The notes beneath the pieces are model-generated. The model saw only the letters and a program-made list of their open reading frames with translations. It was not told where the DNA came from and did not search any database. The position numbers were made by a program, and so were the translations under genes. Source: Actinoplanes subtropicus (GTDB lineage Bacteria; Actinomycetota; Actinomycetes; Mycobacteriales; Micromonosporaceae). Taken from it: a stretch of DNA of 64,000 bases. The first letter of the stretch is position 1. Every line of letters starts with the position of its first letter. Shown piece after piece: positions 26,326 through 35,120 of this stretch. The DNA is taken from NCBI RefSeq assembly GCF_000721705.1, contig NZ_JOJL01000020.1:62001-126000 (forward strand), in the 5' to 3' direction.

Positions 26326-28452
26326 ATGCGGCGAGAGGACCGCCGGGGTGCCGGCGATGCGTCGGGCGCCCGCGTGGCGACGCTCCCGAGCGGGGTCTGG
26401 CGACCCGGCGTGGTCGAGGAGGGGCTGCTCAGCGGCTCCGCCGAACCGCACCGGGGGGTGCTCACCAGCGGTGCCGCCGATCAGCTCGCCGCGCTGGTCG
26501 CCCGGGCCGCGCACGCTCCGGTCGGCCTGATCCACTTCGTGCAGGGCGGGCGGATGCGGCTGTACGGCGGGTGGGGGCTGGCCGGCTCCTGGGACGAGGT
26601 CGCCGACGTGCCGGTCGAGGACTCGCTGGCCGCTCTGGTCATGCGCACGGAGGCCCCGGTGCTGGTCGCCGACCTGTCCGCGGACGAGCGGATCCCGGCC
26701 GGCCAGCAGGGCGCCTACCTCGGGCACCCGATCCGCGACCAGCACGGTGCCATCCTCGGCATCTGCTGCGCCTGCGATCGCGGGCCGCGCCGGTGGACCG
26801 CCGACGAGGTGGCCGCGGTCGCCGAGGCCGCCCAGGTGTGCACCCTGCTGATCACCGAGCAGGTGGCCCGGCACGAGATCGACCAGCAGCGCCGCTTCCT
26901 CGACGCGGTGCTGGACAGCCTGCACGACGGGGTGACCGCCTGCGACGCCGACGGGCGGATCGTGTTCGTGAACGAGCGGATGCGGGCGATGTGGGGCGCG
27001 GCCGGCCTGCCCGAGAGCGAGCTGCCGGACGGGCTGACCGACGCCGACGGCCGGGTGCTGAGCCGCGACGACCTGGGCGTGTTCCGGGCGCTGCGCGGGG
27101 ACAACCTGCGCGACGAGGAGGTCATCCTGCACGGCGCGGACCGGCACACCCGGCACTACCTGGTCGACGCGCACCCGATCGCCGGGCCGGACGGGCGCAC
27201 GGTCGGCGCGGTGCAGGCGGTGCAGGACGTGACCCGCCGCCGCCGGGTGGAGCGGTTCCGCACCTGCGAGCTCGCGGTCACCAAGGCGCTCGCCGACGCC
27301 CCGAACATCGAGACGGCCGGACCGCGGGTGCTCGAGGCGGTCGTCGGCACGCTCGACTGGGTGCACGCCGAGCTGTGGCTGGTCGACGAGGCGGCCGCGG
27401 TGGTGCGCTCGGCGGCGAAGTGGAGCGCGCCGGGCTGGCGGGCGGACCTCGACGTGCCGGTGGACCTGCCGTACGGTACCGGGCTGGCCGGGCGGGCGTG
27501 GCAGGTCGGCAAGCCGCTGTGGATCCGCGATGTCGGGCAACCCCAGAGCCTGATCTCCGAGGAGACGGCGAAGAGCTCGCGACTGCATGCGGCGCTGGCC
27601 ATCCCCGTACGGGAAGGATTTGAGACTCTCGGTGTCCTGACCGTCTTCGCGGACACGGTCGAGGATCCCGAGGACGAGTTGCTGGCGCTGATGTCCGGGA
27701 TCGCGGCGCACATCGGGCAGTTCGTCGAGCGGAAAATGGTGGACGACCTGCAGCGGCAGCTCGACCGGTCGAAGCACGAATACCTGGCGCTGATCGGGCA
27801 CGAGCTGCGCACGCCGCTGACCTCGATCAGCGCGTACACCGAACTGCTGCGCGAGGCGGACGAGCACACGCTGGTCACCGAGGGGCCGCGGCTGCTCGAG
27901 GTGATCGAGCGGAACACCAACCAGCTGCGCTACATCATCAACGAGCTGATGGAACTGTCCGCGTTGGACGCCGGGCACGCCGACGTCCAGCTGGCCCCGA
28001 TGGACCTGGCCGAGCTGGTCCGCGACTCGCTGGCCAAGGCGCGGGCGGCGGTGCACGGCGCGCCGCTGGTGATCGAGGACGAGCTGCCCGAGCAGCTGGT
28101 GCTGCCCGGTGACCGCAAGCGGCTCAAGCAGGTGGTGGACAACCTGCTCGGCAACGCGGTGAAGTACAGCCCGGACGGCGGCCACATCGGCGTGACGCTG
28201 CGGACCACCGGCCGGGCCGCCGAGCTGGCCGTATCGGATGCCGGACAGGGCGTCTCGGCGGACGAGCGGGAGAAGCTGTTCACCGGCGTCTACCGGACCA
28301 GCCGCGCGCGGGACAAAGCCATTCCGGGTACGGGCCTGGGCCTGACGCTGAGCCGGGCGGTGGTGAGCCGGCACCACGGCAGCATCGAGCTGGTCGATCA
28401 CGAGGGCGACGGGACGACGGTTCTGGTCCGGCTGCCGATGGACGCCCGTTGA
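26326..28452 (+). CDS. Sensor histidine kinase (GAF-PAS-GAF-HisKA-HATPase)
   Basis: 708 residues, ATG 26326 preceded by GGAGGT. No membrane segments. Domains: GAF (about 40-180), PAS (about 190-310), a second GAF (about 318-465), HisKA with IGHELRTPLTSISAYTELL (His492), and HATPase with NLLGNAVKYSPDGG, DAGQGVS and GTGLGLTLSRAVV. All motifs are intact. It is a paralogue of the kinase at 3632-5641. No response regulator is next to it. A GAF domain near the N-terminus (CCACDRGP) suggests sensing of a small molecule or redox state, but no ligand residues can be named. Confidence 0.9.
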   Translation: MRREDRRGAGDASGARVATLPSGVWRPGVVEEGLLSGSAEPHRGVLTSGAADQLAALVARAAHAPVGLIHFVQGGRMRLYGGWGLAGSWDEVADVPVEDSLAALVMRTEAPVLVADLSADERIPAGQQGAYLGHPIRDQHGAILGICCACDRGPRRWTADEVAAVAEAAQVCTLLITEQVARHEIDQQRRFLDAVLDSLHDGVTACDADGRIVFVNERMRAMWGAAGLPESELPDGLTDADGRVLSRDDLGVFRALRGDNLRDEEVILHGADRHTRHYLVDAHPIAGPDGRTVGAVQAVQDVTRRRRVERFRTCELAVTKALADAPNIETAGPRVLEAVVGTLDWVHAELWLVDEAAAVVRSAAKWSAPGWRADLDVPVDLPYGTGLAGRAWQVGKPLWIRDVGQPQSLISEETAKSSRLHAALAIPVREGFETLGVLTVFADTVEDPEDELLALMSGIAAHIGQFVERKMVDDLQRQLDRSKHEYLALIGHELRTPLTSISAYTELLREADEHTLVTEGPRLLEVIERNTNQLRYIINELMELSALDAGHADVQLAPMDLAELVRDSLAKARAAVHGAPLVIEDELPEQLVLPGDRKRLKQVVDNLLGNAVKYSPDGGHIGVTLRTTGRAAELAVSDAGQGVSADEREKLFTGVYRTSRARDKAIPGTGLGLTLSRAVVSRHHGSIELVDHEGDGTTVLVRLPMDAR

Positions 28453-28512
28453 CAAGTCGTTGACATATGTAGCTCTGGTCCGCGGGCGGTCCGCCGGAGC
28501 AGGATGTTGGTC

Positions 28513-29907
28513 ATGACCCGGTGGACTCCTGACCCGACGTTCTATCCCTCGCCCAGCGCGGCCGCGGGTGCGCCCGCCGAGACGCTGGCCTACGTGGCGG
28601 CCTTCGACCGGTCGGCGGAGCAGCCGGACGCGATCGCGGTGGTGGACACCGATCCGGCGTCCGGCACGTACGGGAAGGTGGTGGGGTGGACCTCGCTGCC
28701 GAACACCGGCGACGAGTTGCACCACTTCGGCTGGAACGCGTGCAGCAGCGCGCTGTGCCCGACGGCGCCGCATCCGCACGTCGAGCGCCGCTACCTGATC
28801 GTGCCGGGGCTGCGGTCGTCGCGGATCTATGTGCTGGACACGAAGGACGATCCGCGGGCGCCGAAGCTGGTCAAGGAGATTCCGGCGGCGGAACTGGCGG
28901 AGAAGGCGAACTACTCCCGGCCGCACACGATCCACTGCGGGCCGGACGGCATCTATGTCTCCGCGCTGGGTGCGGGGTCGGGCGACGGCGGGCCGGGCGG
29001 CATCGCGGTGCTTGATCACACCACCTTCGACGTACGCGGTCAGTGGGAGGCCGATCGGGGCGATCAGTTCCTGGCGTACGACTTCTGGTGGCACCTCACC
29101 CGGGACATCCTGGTCACCTCGGAGTGGGGCACGCCGTCCATGATCGAGAATGGGATCGACCCGTCGCTCCTCTTGTCCCGGAAGTACGGGCACAGGGTGC
29201 ATTTCTGGGATCTGGCGAAGCGGTCGCTCGTGCAGACCGTCGACATCGGCGATCAGTATCAGATGACCCTGGAGCTGCGGCCGGCTCATGATCCGACGAA
29301 GGAGTACGGGTTCCTCGGGGTCGTGATCAGTGTTGAGGATTTGTCCGCTTCGGTGTGGGTGTGGCATCGGGAGTCGGGCGAGTTCAAAGTCTCGAAGATC
29401 ATCGATATCCCGGCGGAACCGGCGCCGGCCTCGGCCCTGCCGCCCGCGCTGCAGCCCTTCGAGGCGGTCCCGCCGCTGGTCACCGACATCGACCTGTCCG
29501 TCGACGACAAGTACCTATATGTCTCCTGCTGGGGTACAGGGGAGCTGAAAAGGTACGACGTCAGCGACCCCTTCCACCCGGTCGAGGCGGGCTCCGTGCA
29601 CCTCGGCGGCATCGTCCGGCGCACGCCGCACCCGTCCTATCCGGACGAACCGCTGGCCGGCGGCCCGCAGATGGTGGAGGTCTCCCGGGACGGCAAGCGC
29701 GTCTACGTGACCAACTCGCTCTACGGCTCCTGGGACGACCAGTTCTACCCGGACGGCGTCGGCGCCTGGCTCGCGAAGATCGACACCGACGAGTTCACCC
29801 TGGACCCGCGCTTCTTCCCGCACGGCGACGAGTTCCGTGGCCTGCGCGTGCACCAGACCCGATTGCAGGGCGGGGACGCCAGCTCCGACTCGTACTGCTT
29901 CCCGTGA
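28513..29907 (+). CDS. Selenium-binding protein 56 family / methanethiol oxidase
   Basis: 464 residues from ATG 28513 (ATG 28504 in frame is an alternative). Strong family match: WTPDPTFYPSP at the N-terminus, HFGWNACSSALCP, RSSRIYVLDTKDDPRAP, HTIHCGPDGIYVSALG and the late EPLAGGPQMVEVSRDGKRVYVTNSLY block. The histidines in HPH, HTIH and the C-terminal HQTR are the kind used for copper binding in methanethiol oxidases. The reaction in characterised members is methanethiol + O2 + H2O to formaldehyde, H2S and H2O2. Its stop overlaps the GTG of the next gene, so a membrane protein is co-translated. Confidence 0.9.
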   Translation: MTRWTPDPTFYPSPSAAAGAPAETLAYVAAFDRSAEQPDAIAVVDTDPASGTYGKVVGWTSLPNTGDELHHFGWNACSSALCPTAPHPHVERRYLIVPGLRSSRIYVLDTKDDPRAPKLVKEIPAAELAEKANYSRPHTIHCGPDGIYVSALGAGSGDGGPGGIAVLDHTTFDVRGQWEADRGDQFLAYDFWWHLTRDILVTSEWGTPSMIENGIDPSLLLSRKYGHRVHFWDLAKRSLVQTVDIGDQYQMTLELRPAHDPTKEYGFLGVVISVEDLSASVWVWHRESGEFKVSKIIDIPAEPAPASALPPALQPFEAVPPLVTDIDLSVDDKYLYVSCWGTGELKRYDVSDPFHPVEAGSVHLGGIVRRTPHPSYPDEPLAGGPQMVEVSRDGKRVYVTNSLYGSWDDQFYPDGVGAWLAKIDTDEFTLDPRFFPHGDEFRGLRVHQTRLQGGDASSDSYCFP

Positions 29908-30533
29908 CCTGGGCGGCGCTGATCGCGCTCGGCGCCTTCCACGGCCTGAACCCGGCGATGGGCTGGCTGTTCTCGGTCGCGCGGGCGATGCAGGAGAAGT
30001 CCCGCCGCGTCCTGCTGCTGTCCCTGCCGCCCATCGCCGGCGGCCACCTGGCCTCGGTCGCCATCGTGGCCGCGGTGGTGACGGCGACCTCCTCGATCGT
30101 CGCCGCGAACGTCGTCGGCGTGGTGGGCGGCGCGATCCTGGTCGTCTTCGGGCTGTGGCGGCTGCTCTCCGAGCGGCACTTCCGCTGGGCCGGCATGCGC
30201 CTGTCGCACCCGCAGCTGGCCGCCTGGTCGTTCCTGATGTCCTCGGCGCACGGGGCCGGTCTCATGCTGCTGCCGGTGCTGACCACCACGGCCGTCGCCA
30301 CCCACATGCACCACGGCGGCGGCGCGAACCAGCCGGGCGTCGCCGCGCTCGGCGGGCTGGTCGCCGCCGGGGTGCACACGCTGGCGATGTTCGCCGTGAT
30401 GGCCACCTGCGCCCTGCTGGTCTACGAGTTCGTCGGCGTCAACATCCTGCGCAAGGCGTGGTTCAACATGGACAAGATCTGGGCCGGGGTGATGGTCGGC
30501 GCGGGCGCGTTGACGATCGCGCTGACCGCCTGA
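29904..30533 (+). CDS. Polytopic membrane protein co-translated with SBP56
   Basis: 209 residues from GTG 29904 in a GTGA overlap with the upstream gene. Five to six hydrophobic segments. The N-terminal GAFHGLNPAMGWLFSVA motif resembles the HGLNPxHxW segment of NicO/urease-accessory-like transporters, and a cytosol/periplasm loop has HMHHGGG. A metal-transport or metal-handling role beside the copper-type methanethiol oxidase is possible but unproven. Confidence 0.65.
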   Translation: MTWAALIALGAFHGLNPAMGWLFSVARAMQEKSRRVLLLSLPPIAGGHLASVAIVAAVVTATSSIVAANVVGVVGGAILVVFGLWRLLSERHFRWAGMRLSHPQLAAWSFLMSSAHGAGLMLLPVLTTTAVATHMHHGGGANQPGVAALGGLVAAGVHTLAMFAVMATCALLVYEFVGVNILRKAWFNMDKIWAGVMVGAGALTIALTA

Positions 30534-30534
30534 G

Positions 30535-31749
30535 CTACGCCGCCTCCGGCAGTTCGCGCATGGTCCGCAGCGGCGAGAATACGATCCACAACACGCCGAG
30601 CAGCCCGCCGATCGCGGCCACCCACAAGGCCGGCCGGACGCCGATGAACGTCCCGAGCGCGCCGCCGAGAACCGCGCCGACCGGCCGGATGCCGTAGTTG
30701 ACCATCCGCTTGAAGCCGGACACCACCGAGAGCCGGTTGTGCGGCGTCGCCGCGGTCTGCAGCGAACCGGCGGCGATATCGAGCAGCATCACCCCCAGCG
30801 CCGACAGCAATTCCGCGACGAAGAGCGGGATCGGCCCGTGCGCCAGCGGAATCAGGATCAGCGGCGCCGGAAACGCCACCATCCCGAGAATCAGCGCCGG
30901 CCCGATCCCGACCCACCGCGCGACCCGGCCCGCGACCATCGCCCCGATCAGCCCGCCGACCGCTCCGCAACCGAGGATCAGCCCGAGCGTGCCCGGCGCG
31001 ATATGCAGTTGCTTGGTCGCGTACAGCACGAACAGCGCGTCGAAGATGTAGTTGAAGAGGTTCAGGGTGGTGCCGCCGAGCAGAATCGGCCGCAGCACCG
31101 GCGACCTCAGCACGAACCGCATCCCGTCCGCCATCCCGCCGCCCTTCCGGTCCCGCTCGACCGGCCTTTCCTCGACCGCCATCCGGGACAGGAAGGCGGC
31201 CGAGGCCACAAAGGTCAGCACGTCGGCGACCAGCGCGAACGGCGCCGTGAACACCTGCACCAGCAGCCCGCCGACGCTCGGCCCGGCCACGTTCGCCATC
31301 GCCCGGCTCCCGTTGACCAGGCTGTTGGCCCGCACATAGTCGGGCCGTTGCACCAGATCGGCGAACAGGCTGCTGTGCGCCACCTCGAACAGCACCGAGA
31401 GCGTCCCGGTGCCGAACGCCACCGCGTACAGGACCGGCAGCGACAACCCGCCGCCCCACCACAGCAACGGCACCGCCAGCAGCAGAACGGCCCGCCCCAG
31501 ATCGGCGAGAATCATCAGCCGGCGCTTGTGCGGATACCGATCGACCCACGCGCCGGCCGGCAGCGAGAAGAGCAGATTGGGCACCAGCGCGGCCGCCGTG
31601 AGGTAGCCCATCTCGGCCGGCCCCGCGCCGATCGCCAGCACCGCCAGCAACGGCATGGCGAGCAGCGTGACCTGGTCCCCGAACAGTGACACGGTCTGCG
31701 CCGACCAATACCGCCGGAACGTCACCTGCCGCAGCAGCGGCGGCATCAT
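30535..31749 (-). CDS. MFS transporter (drug/enterobactin exporter type)
   Basis: 404 residues from ATG 31749; a GTG at 31761 overlapping the ArsR stop is an alternative. Twelve hydrophobic segments; loop 2-3 GAWVDRYPHKRRLMI is the MFS signature of the EntS/macrolide-exporter branch. Second gene of an ArsR-MFS pair that overlaps or nearly overlaps, so the regulator likely controls export of a compound it senses. Confidence 0.85.
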   Translation of the reverse strand: MMPPLLRQVTFRRYWSAQTVSLFGDQVTLLAMPLLAVLAIGAGPAEMGYLTAAALVPNLLFSLPAGAWVDRYPHKRRLMILADLGRAVLLLAVPLLWWGGGLSLPVLYAVAFGTGTLSVLFEVAHSSLFADLVQRPDYVRANSLVNGSRAMANVAGPSVGGLLVQVFTAPFALVADVLTFVASAAFLSRMAVEERPVERDRKGGGMADGMRFVLRSPVLRPILLGGTTLNLFNYIFDALFVLYATKQLHIAPGTLGLILGCGAVGGLIGAMVAGRVARWVGIGPALILGMVAFPAPLILIPLAHGPIPLFVAELLSALGVMLLDIAAGSLQTAATPHNRLSVVSGFKRMVNYGIRPVGAVLGGALGTFIGVRPALWVAAIGGLLGVLWIVFSPLRTMRELPEAA

Positions 31750-31753
31750 CGCC

Positions 31754-32311
31754 TCAATCACGGGGCACCGCCATCCGCATGATCTGCACCGGGCGCGCAC
31801 CCTCGGGCCGCCGCGCCGGATCCTCGAGCCGGTCGTCGAACCGCGCCATCAACGCATCGATCTCCGCCATCAGCTGCACCAGCTCCGCCGCCGTGACATG
31901 CGTCAATACGTCCCCCAGCCCGGCCGCCCGCCGCCATTCCGCCGGCTCGTCCGCGCGCCGGGCGAGATACTCCCGCGTCCGCTGTGCGTACTCCCCCAAG
32001 ATCGCCGTCTCGAGCTGAACGGCCGCGGCCCGGACCGCCGGATCGTCCGAGTCGCTCTCCCACGCGGTGTACCGCGCGGTCGCCCGCCAGGGCCGCTCCC
32101 GCGCGTCTGCCCCCGGCGCCCGCTCGGCCAGGCCGTATTTGGCCAGCTGCCGCAGGTGGAACGAGCAGTTCGGCACGGTGTCGCCCAGCCGCGCCGCCGC
32201 CTGGGTGGCCGTCATCGCCCCCTCGGCCCGCAACAGCCCGATCAACCTCAGCCGCAACGGATGCGCATACGCCCGCAGCGCCGTCGCGTCGTCCAGCCGC
32301 ACCTCACGCAT
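31754..32311 (-). CDS. ArsR-like winged helix regulator
   Basis: 185 residues. The winged helix comprises YAHPLRLRLIGLLRAEG, MTATQAAARLGDTVPNCSFH and LRQLAKYGLAER, the helix-turn-helix_20 type within the ArsR group. The long C-terminal half (residues 95-185) is helical, without metal-binding cysteines, so the ligand is probably organic. The CTAAAG dyad directly upstream is its likely operator. Operon with the MFS exporter. Confidence 0.85.
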   Translation of the reverse strand: MREVRLDDATALRAYAHPLRLRLIGLLRAEGAMTATQAAARLGDTVPNCSFHLRQLAKYGLAERAPGADARERPWRATARYTAWESDSDDPAVRAAAVQLETAILGEYAQRTREYLARRADEPAEWRRAAGLGDVLTHVTAAELVQLMAEIDALMARFDDRLEDPARRPEGARPVQIMRMAVPRD

Positions 32312-32314
32312 ACC

Positions 32315-32330
32315 CTAAAGGATGCTTTAG
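32315..32330. promoter_or_regulatory. ArsR-type operator
   Basis: CTAAAG-GATG-CTTTAG: perfect 6-bp arms 4 bp apart, starting 4 bp upstream of the regulator's ATG (minus strand). A+T-rich. It would block transcription of the ArsR-MFS unit. Confidence 0.55.
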
Positions 32331-32364
32331 AAAGACTCCTCTAGCAAGTCGGGCCGGCGGTCGA

Positions 32365-32940
32365 TCAGCGGCCGACGGCGTCGAGGCGAGGGAGGGGAAT
32401 CTTCCAGAGCGGCGTGCGGGGGTCGGCCATCCACATGCGGGCCGACATGACGCGCATCATGTGCAGCGGGCCGCCGATCAGGAAAACGGCGACCGGCAAC
32501 TCGGCGACCAGGCTCGCCACCGACAGCCAGCGCCCGGGCCCGGCGGTGAGCATGACGTCGAACCAGCCGTCGCACAGGAGCAGGATGCCGGCGGCGAAGG
32601 CGGTCGGGATCATCAGCTGCCGGCGCCGCCAGCCGAGGACCGCGGTGAGGGCCAGCAGGAGGATCAGGATGATGTCGAAGCCCACCCACGCCGCCGCCCA
32701 CGAGTGGACCTCATAGTGCGCCGGCAGCGTCAGCGCGAGATACACCGTCCAGGGGACGAGCGCGACGGCGACGACGGTCAGGATGGTCAGCCGGAACGTC
32801 CTGATCCGGCGCAGGGCGCCGGGTGGCGGCAGCAGTTCGCCGGCCGGCCGGCTCAGTCGCCGGATCAGCTCGCGGCGCTGCGACTCCGACAGGCCGGCGA
32901 TCTGCTCGTCGGACAGGGTTTGTTCGCCCACTTGATCCAT
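32365..32940 (-). CDS. Membrane protein of unknown function, downstream of the copper ATPase
   Basis: 191 residues from ATG 32940. After a charged N-terminal region (LSDEQIAGLSESQRREL) come four hydrophobic helices at roughly 50-70, 85-105, 110-130 and 140-162, with a short cytosolic tail. I do not recognise a named family. It begins 26 bp after the stop of the copper-ATPase gene on the same strand, so it is probably in the same operon. Confidence 0.65.
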   Translation of the reverse strand: MDQVGEQTLSDEQIAGLSESQRRELIRRLSRPAGELLPPPGALRRIRTFRLTILTVVAVALVPWTVYLALTLPAHYEVHSWAAAWVGFDIILILLLALTAVLGWRRRQLMIPTAFAAGILLLCDGWFDVMLTAGPGRWLSVASLVAELPVAVFLIGGPLHMMRVMSARMWMADPRTPLWKIPLPRLDAVGR

Positions 32941-32966
32941 GCTAGGAGTGCCTTCGCGCCGGCGGA

Positions 32967-35039
32967 CTACGAAGTCAGGCGGATGCGCCGCAGCAGCTGG
33001 GCGTTCGCGGCGACCACGATCGTGGAGGCGGACATCAGGATCGCGCCGACGGCCGGGTTCAGCACGAAGCCGGTCCCGGCCAGCACGCCCGCGGCCAGGG
33101 GCAGGGCGATCAGGTTGTAGCCGGTCGCCCAGGCCAGGTTCTGGATCATCTTGCGGTACGAGGCCCGGGACAGCCGGATGATCCCGGTGACGCCGCGCGG
33201 GTCGGAGGAGGCCAGCACCACGCCGGCCGACTCGATCGCCACGTCGGTGCCGGCGCCGATCGCCACGCCGACGTCGGCCCGGGCCAGGGCGGGGGCGTCG
33301 TTCACGCCGTCGCCGACCATCGCCACCCGCAGCCCGCGTGCCTGCAGGTCGGCGACCGCCTGGTCCTTGTCGGCCGGGAGCACCTCGGCGAAGACCTCGT
33401 CCAGGCCGAGTTCGGCCGCGACCGCCTCGGCGACCGGCTTGGCGTCGCCGGTGATCATCAGGATCTGGCCGACGCCGGCGGCGCGCAGCTGGGCGATCGC
33501 CTCGCGGGCCTCCGGTCGCACCTCGTCCCGCAGCGCGAACGCGCCGATCACCGCCTTGTCCTCGGCGACCAGGTAGAGGAGCACGGCACCGGCCCACTCC
33601 GACGTGGACTCGGTGAGCGCCGGCGGGACCTCCACCTTCAGCTCGCGAAGCAGGGCCGGCCCGCCCACGGCGTACGCTCGGCCCTCGACAAGCGCACGCA
33701 CCCCCCGGCCGGTCAAAGACTGGAAGCCCGAGGCGGAAGCTCGCCGCGGAGCGGCGGCGACGATGGCCCGGGCCAGCGGATGCTCGCTGTCCGCCTCGAC
33801 GCCGGCGGCGAGGCGAAGCACCTCGTCGGTCGAGTAGCCGTCGGCCGCGGCGACACCGGTCAGCGTGTGCGCGCCGCGGGTCAGCGTGCCGGTCTTGTCG
33901 AAGAGGACGGCGTCGACGGTGCGCATCCGCTCCAGCGCGAGCCGGTCCTTGACGAGGATGCCGGACTTCGCGGCGACCGCCGTCGACAGCGCGATGACCA
34001 GCGGAATCGCCAGGCCGAGCGCGTGCGGGCAGGCGATCACGAGGACCGTCACCGTGCGTACCACCGCCTGGTTGAGGTCGCCGAGCGCCCACCAGACCAC
34101 GAAGGTGACCGCCGCGGCGGCCGTGGCCACATAGAACAGCAGCGCGGCGAACCGGTCGGCGAGCACCTGCGCGCGCCCGCGCGACGCCTGCGCCTGCGCG
34201 ACCAGCCGGCCGATCCCGGCCAGCGCGGTGTCGTCGCCGACCGCGGTGACCTCGACGCGCAGCGCCGAATCGGTCGCCACGGTGCCGGCCACCACCCGGT
34301 CGCCGACGCCGCGCGCCACCGGCCGCGACTCCCCGGTGATCATCGACTCGTCCAGCGAGGCCGCGCCCTCCACGATCCGCCCGTCGGCCGGCACCCGGCC
34401 GCCCGATCGCACCAGCACGGTGTCGCCGACCCGGAGGTCACCGATGGCTACCTGCTGCGGCTCGCCCTGCGTGTCGATCCGCTCGGCCTCGTCGGGCAGC
34501 AGCGCGGCCAGCGCGCTCAGGGCGCCCTGGGCCTGGCCGATCGCCTTCATCTCCTGCCAGTGGCCGAGCAGCATGATCGTGACGAGGGCGGCGAGCTCCC
34601 ACCAGAAGTCCAGGTCGAACCAGCCGAAGCTGGTCACCAGCGACGCCACGTAGGCGACCGTGATGGCCATCGAGATCAGCAGCATCATGCCGGGCGCGCG
34701 CCCGCGCAGTTCCTGCGCCCCGCCGGCGAGGAACGGCCACCCGCCGTAGCAGAACACGATCGTTCCGAGAACCGGCCCCACCCAGCCGATGCCGGGAAAG
34801 TCCAGGTGGTACCCGAACCAGTCCATCACCATCCCGCTGGTCACGACGATCGGGATGGTCAGCGCGAAGGTCAGCCAGAACTTCCGCCGAAACACCTCCG
34901 GATCGTGCCCGGCGTGCCCACCGTGCCCGGCGTGCCCACCGTGCCCGGCGTGCCCATCGTGCGCTGAGTGATCGCCGTGCTCTTCGTGGTCGTGGTGCTC
35001 GTGTGTCATGCCGGTCGCCGCGGTGCCGTGCTCCGTCAT
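32967..35039 (-). CDS. Heavy-metal P-type ATPase, CopB (P1B-3) type
   Basis: 690 residues; ATG 35039 is fixed by GGAGGT 7 nt upstream. The N-terminus is histidine-rich (HEHHDHEEHGDHSAHDGHAG and three HAGHGG repeats), a soft copper-binding tail. Core motifs: phosphorylation site DKTGTLTRG, TGES in MITGESRP, the transmembrane CPH motif in VIACPHALGLA, HP-locus SEHPLARAI, and GDGVNDAPALARADVGVAIG. CPH together with a His-rich tail defines the CopB class that exports Cu2+/Cu+ or Ag+. Upstream is a CsoR-like operator, so expression should rise with copper. Confidence 0.93.
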   Translation of the reverse strand: MTEHGTAATGMTHEHHDHEEHGDHSAHDGHAGHGGHAGHGGHAGHDPEVFRRKFWLTFALTIPIVVTSGMVMDWFGYHLDFPGIGWVGPVLGTIVFCYGGWPFLAGGAQELRGRAPGMMLLISMAITVAYVASLVTSFGWFDLDFWWELAALVTIMLLGHWQEMKAIGQAQGALSALAALLPDEAERIDTQGEPQQVAIGDLRVGDTVLVRSGGRVPADGRIVEGAASLDESMITGESRPVARGVGDRVVAGTVATDSALRVEVTAVGDDTALAGIGRLVAQAQASRGRAQVLADRFAALLFYVATAAAAVTFVVWWALGDLNQAVVRTVTVLVIACPHALGLAIPLVIALSTAVAAKSGILVKDRLALERMRTVDAVLFDKTGTLTRGAHTLTGVAAADGYSTDEVLRLAAGVEADSEHPLARAIVAAAPRRASASGFQSLTGRGVRALVEGRAYAVGGPALLRELKVEVPPALTESTSEWAGAVLLYLVAEDKAVIGAFALRDEVRPEAREAIAQLRAAGVGQILMITGDAKPVAEAVAAELGLDEVFAEVLPADKDQAVADLQARGLRVAMVGDGVNDAPALARADVGVAIGAGTDVAIESAGVVLASSDPRGVTGIIRLSRASYRKMIQNLAWATGYNLIALPLAAGVLAGTGFVLNPAVGAILMSASTIVVAANAQLLRRIRLTS

Positions 35040-35065
35040 CACATCCACCTCCATGCCCAAACGTA

Positions 35066-35080
35066 TACCCCCTAGGGGTA
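35066..35080. promoter_or_regulatory. CsoR-like copper operator
   Basis: TACCCC-CTA-GGGGTA, embedded in GTATACCCCCTAGGGGTAC, 27 bp upstream of the ATPase start. It closely resembles the GC-box dyads bound by CsoR copper sensors in actinobacteria. No csoR gene is visible in the window. Confidence 0.65.
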
Positions 35081-35120
35081 CTCGGCAAAGAGAATGTGTC
35101 CAACGACCCATCCGCTTCCG

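Noticed and set aside
28449..28482. TTGACA hexamers after the second kinase as a promoter of the SBP56 gene
   Set aside because: Two TTGACA boxes are present (28449 and 28460) but no acceptable -10 box lies 16-18 bp downstream of either.
26224..29367. Minus-strand frame of 1047 codons opposite the kinase
   Set aside because: Antisense shadow of the kinase and SBP56 genes with Arg/Pro/His-rich composition and no domain.
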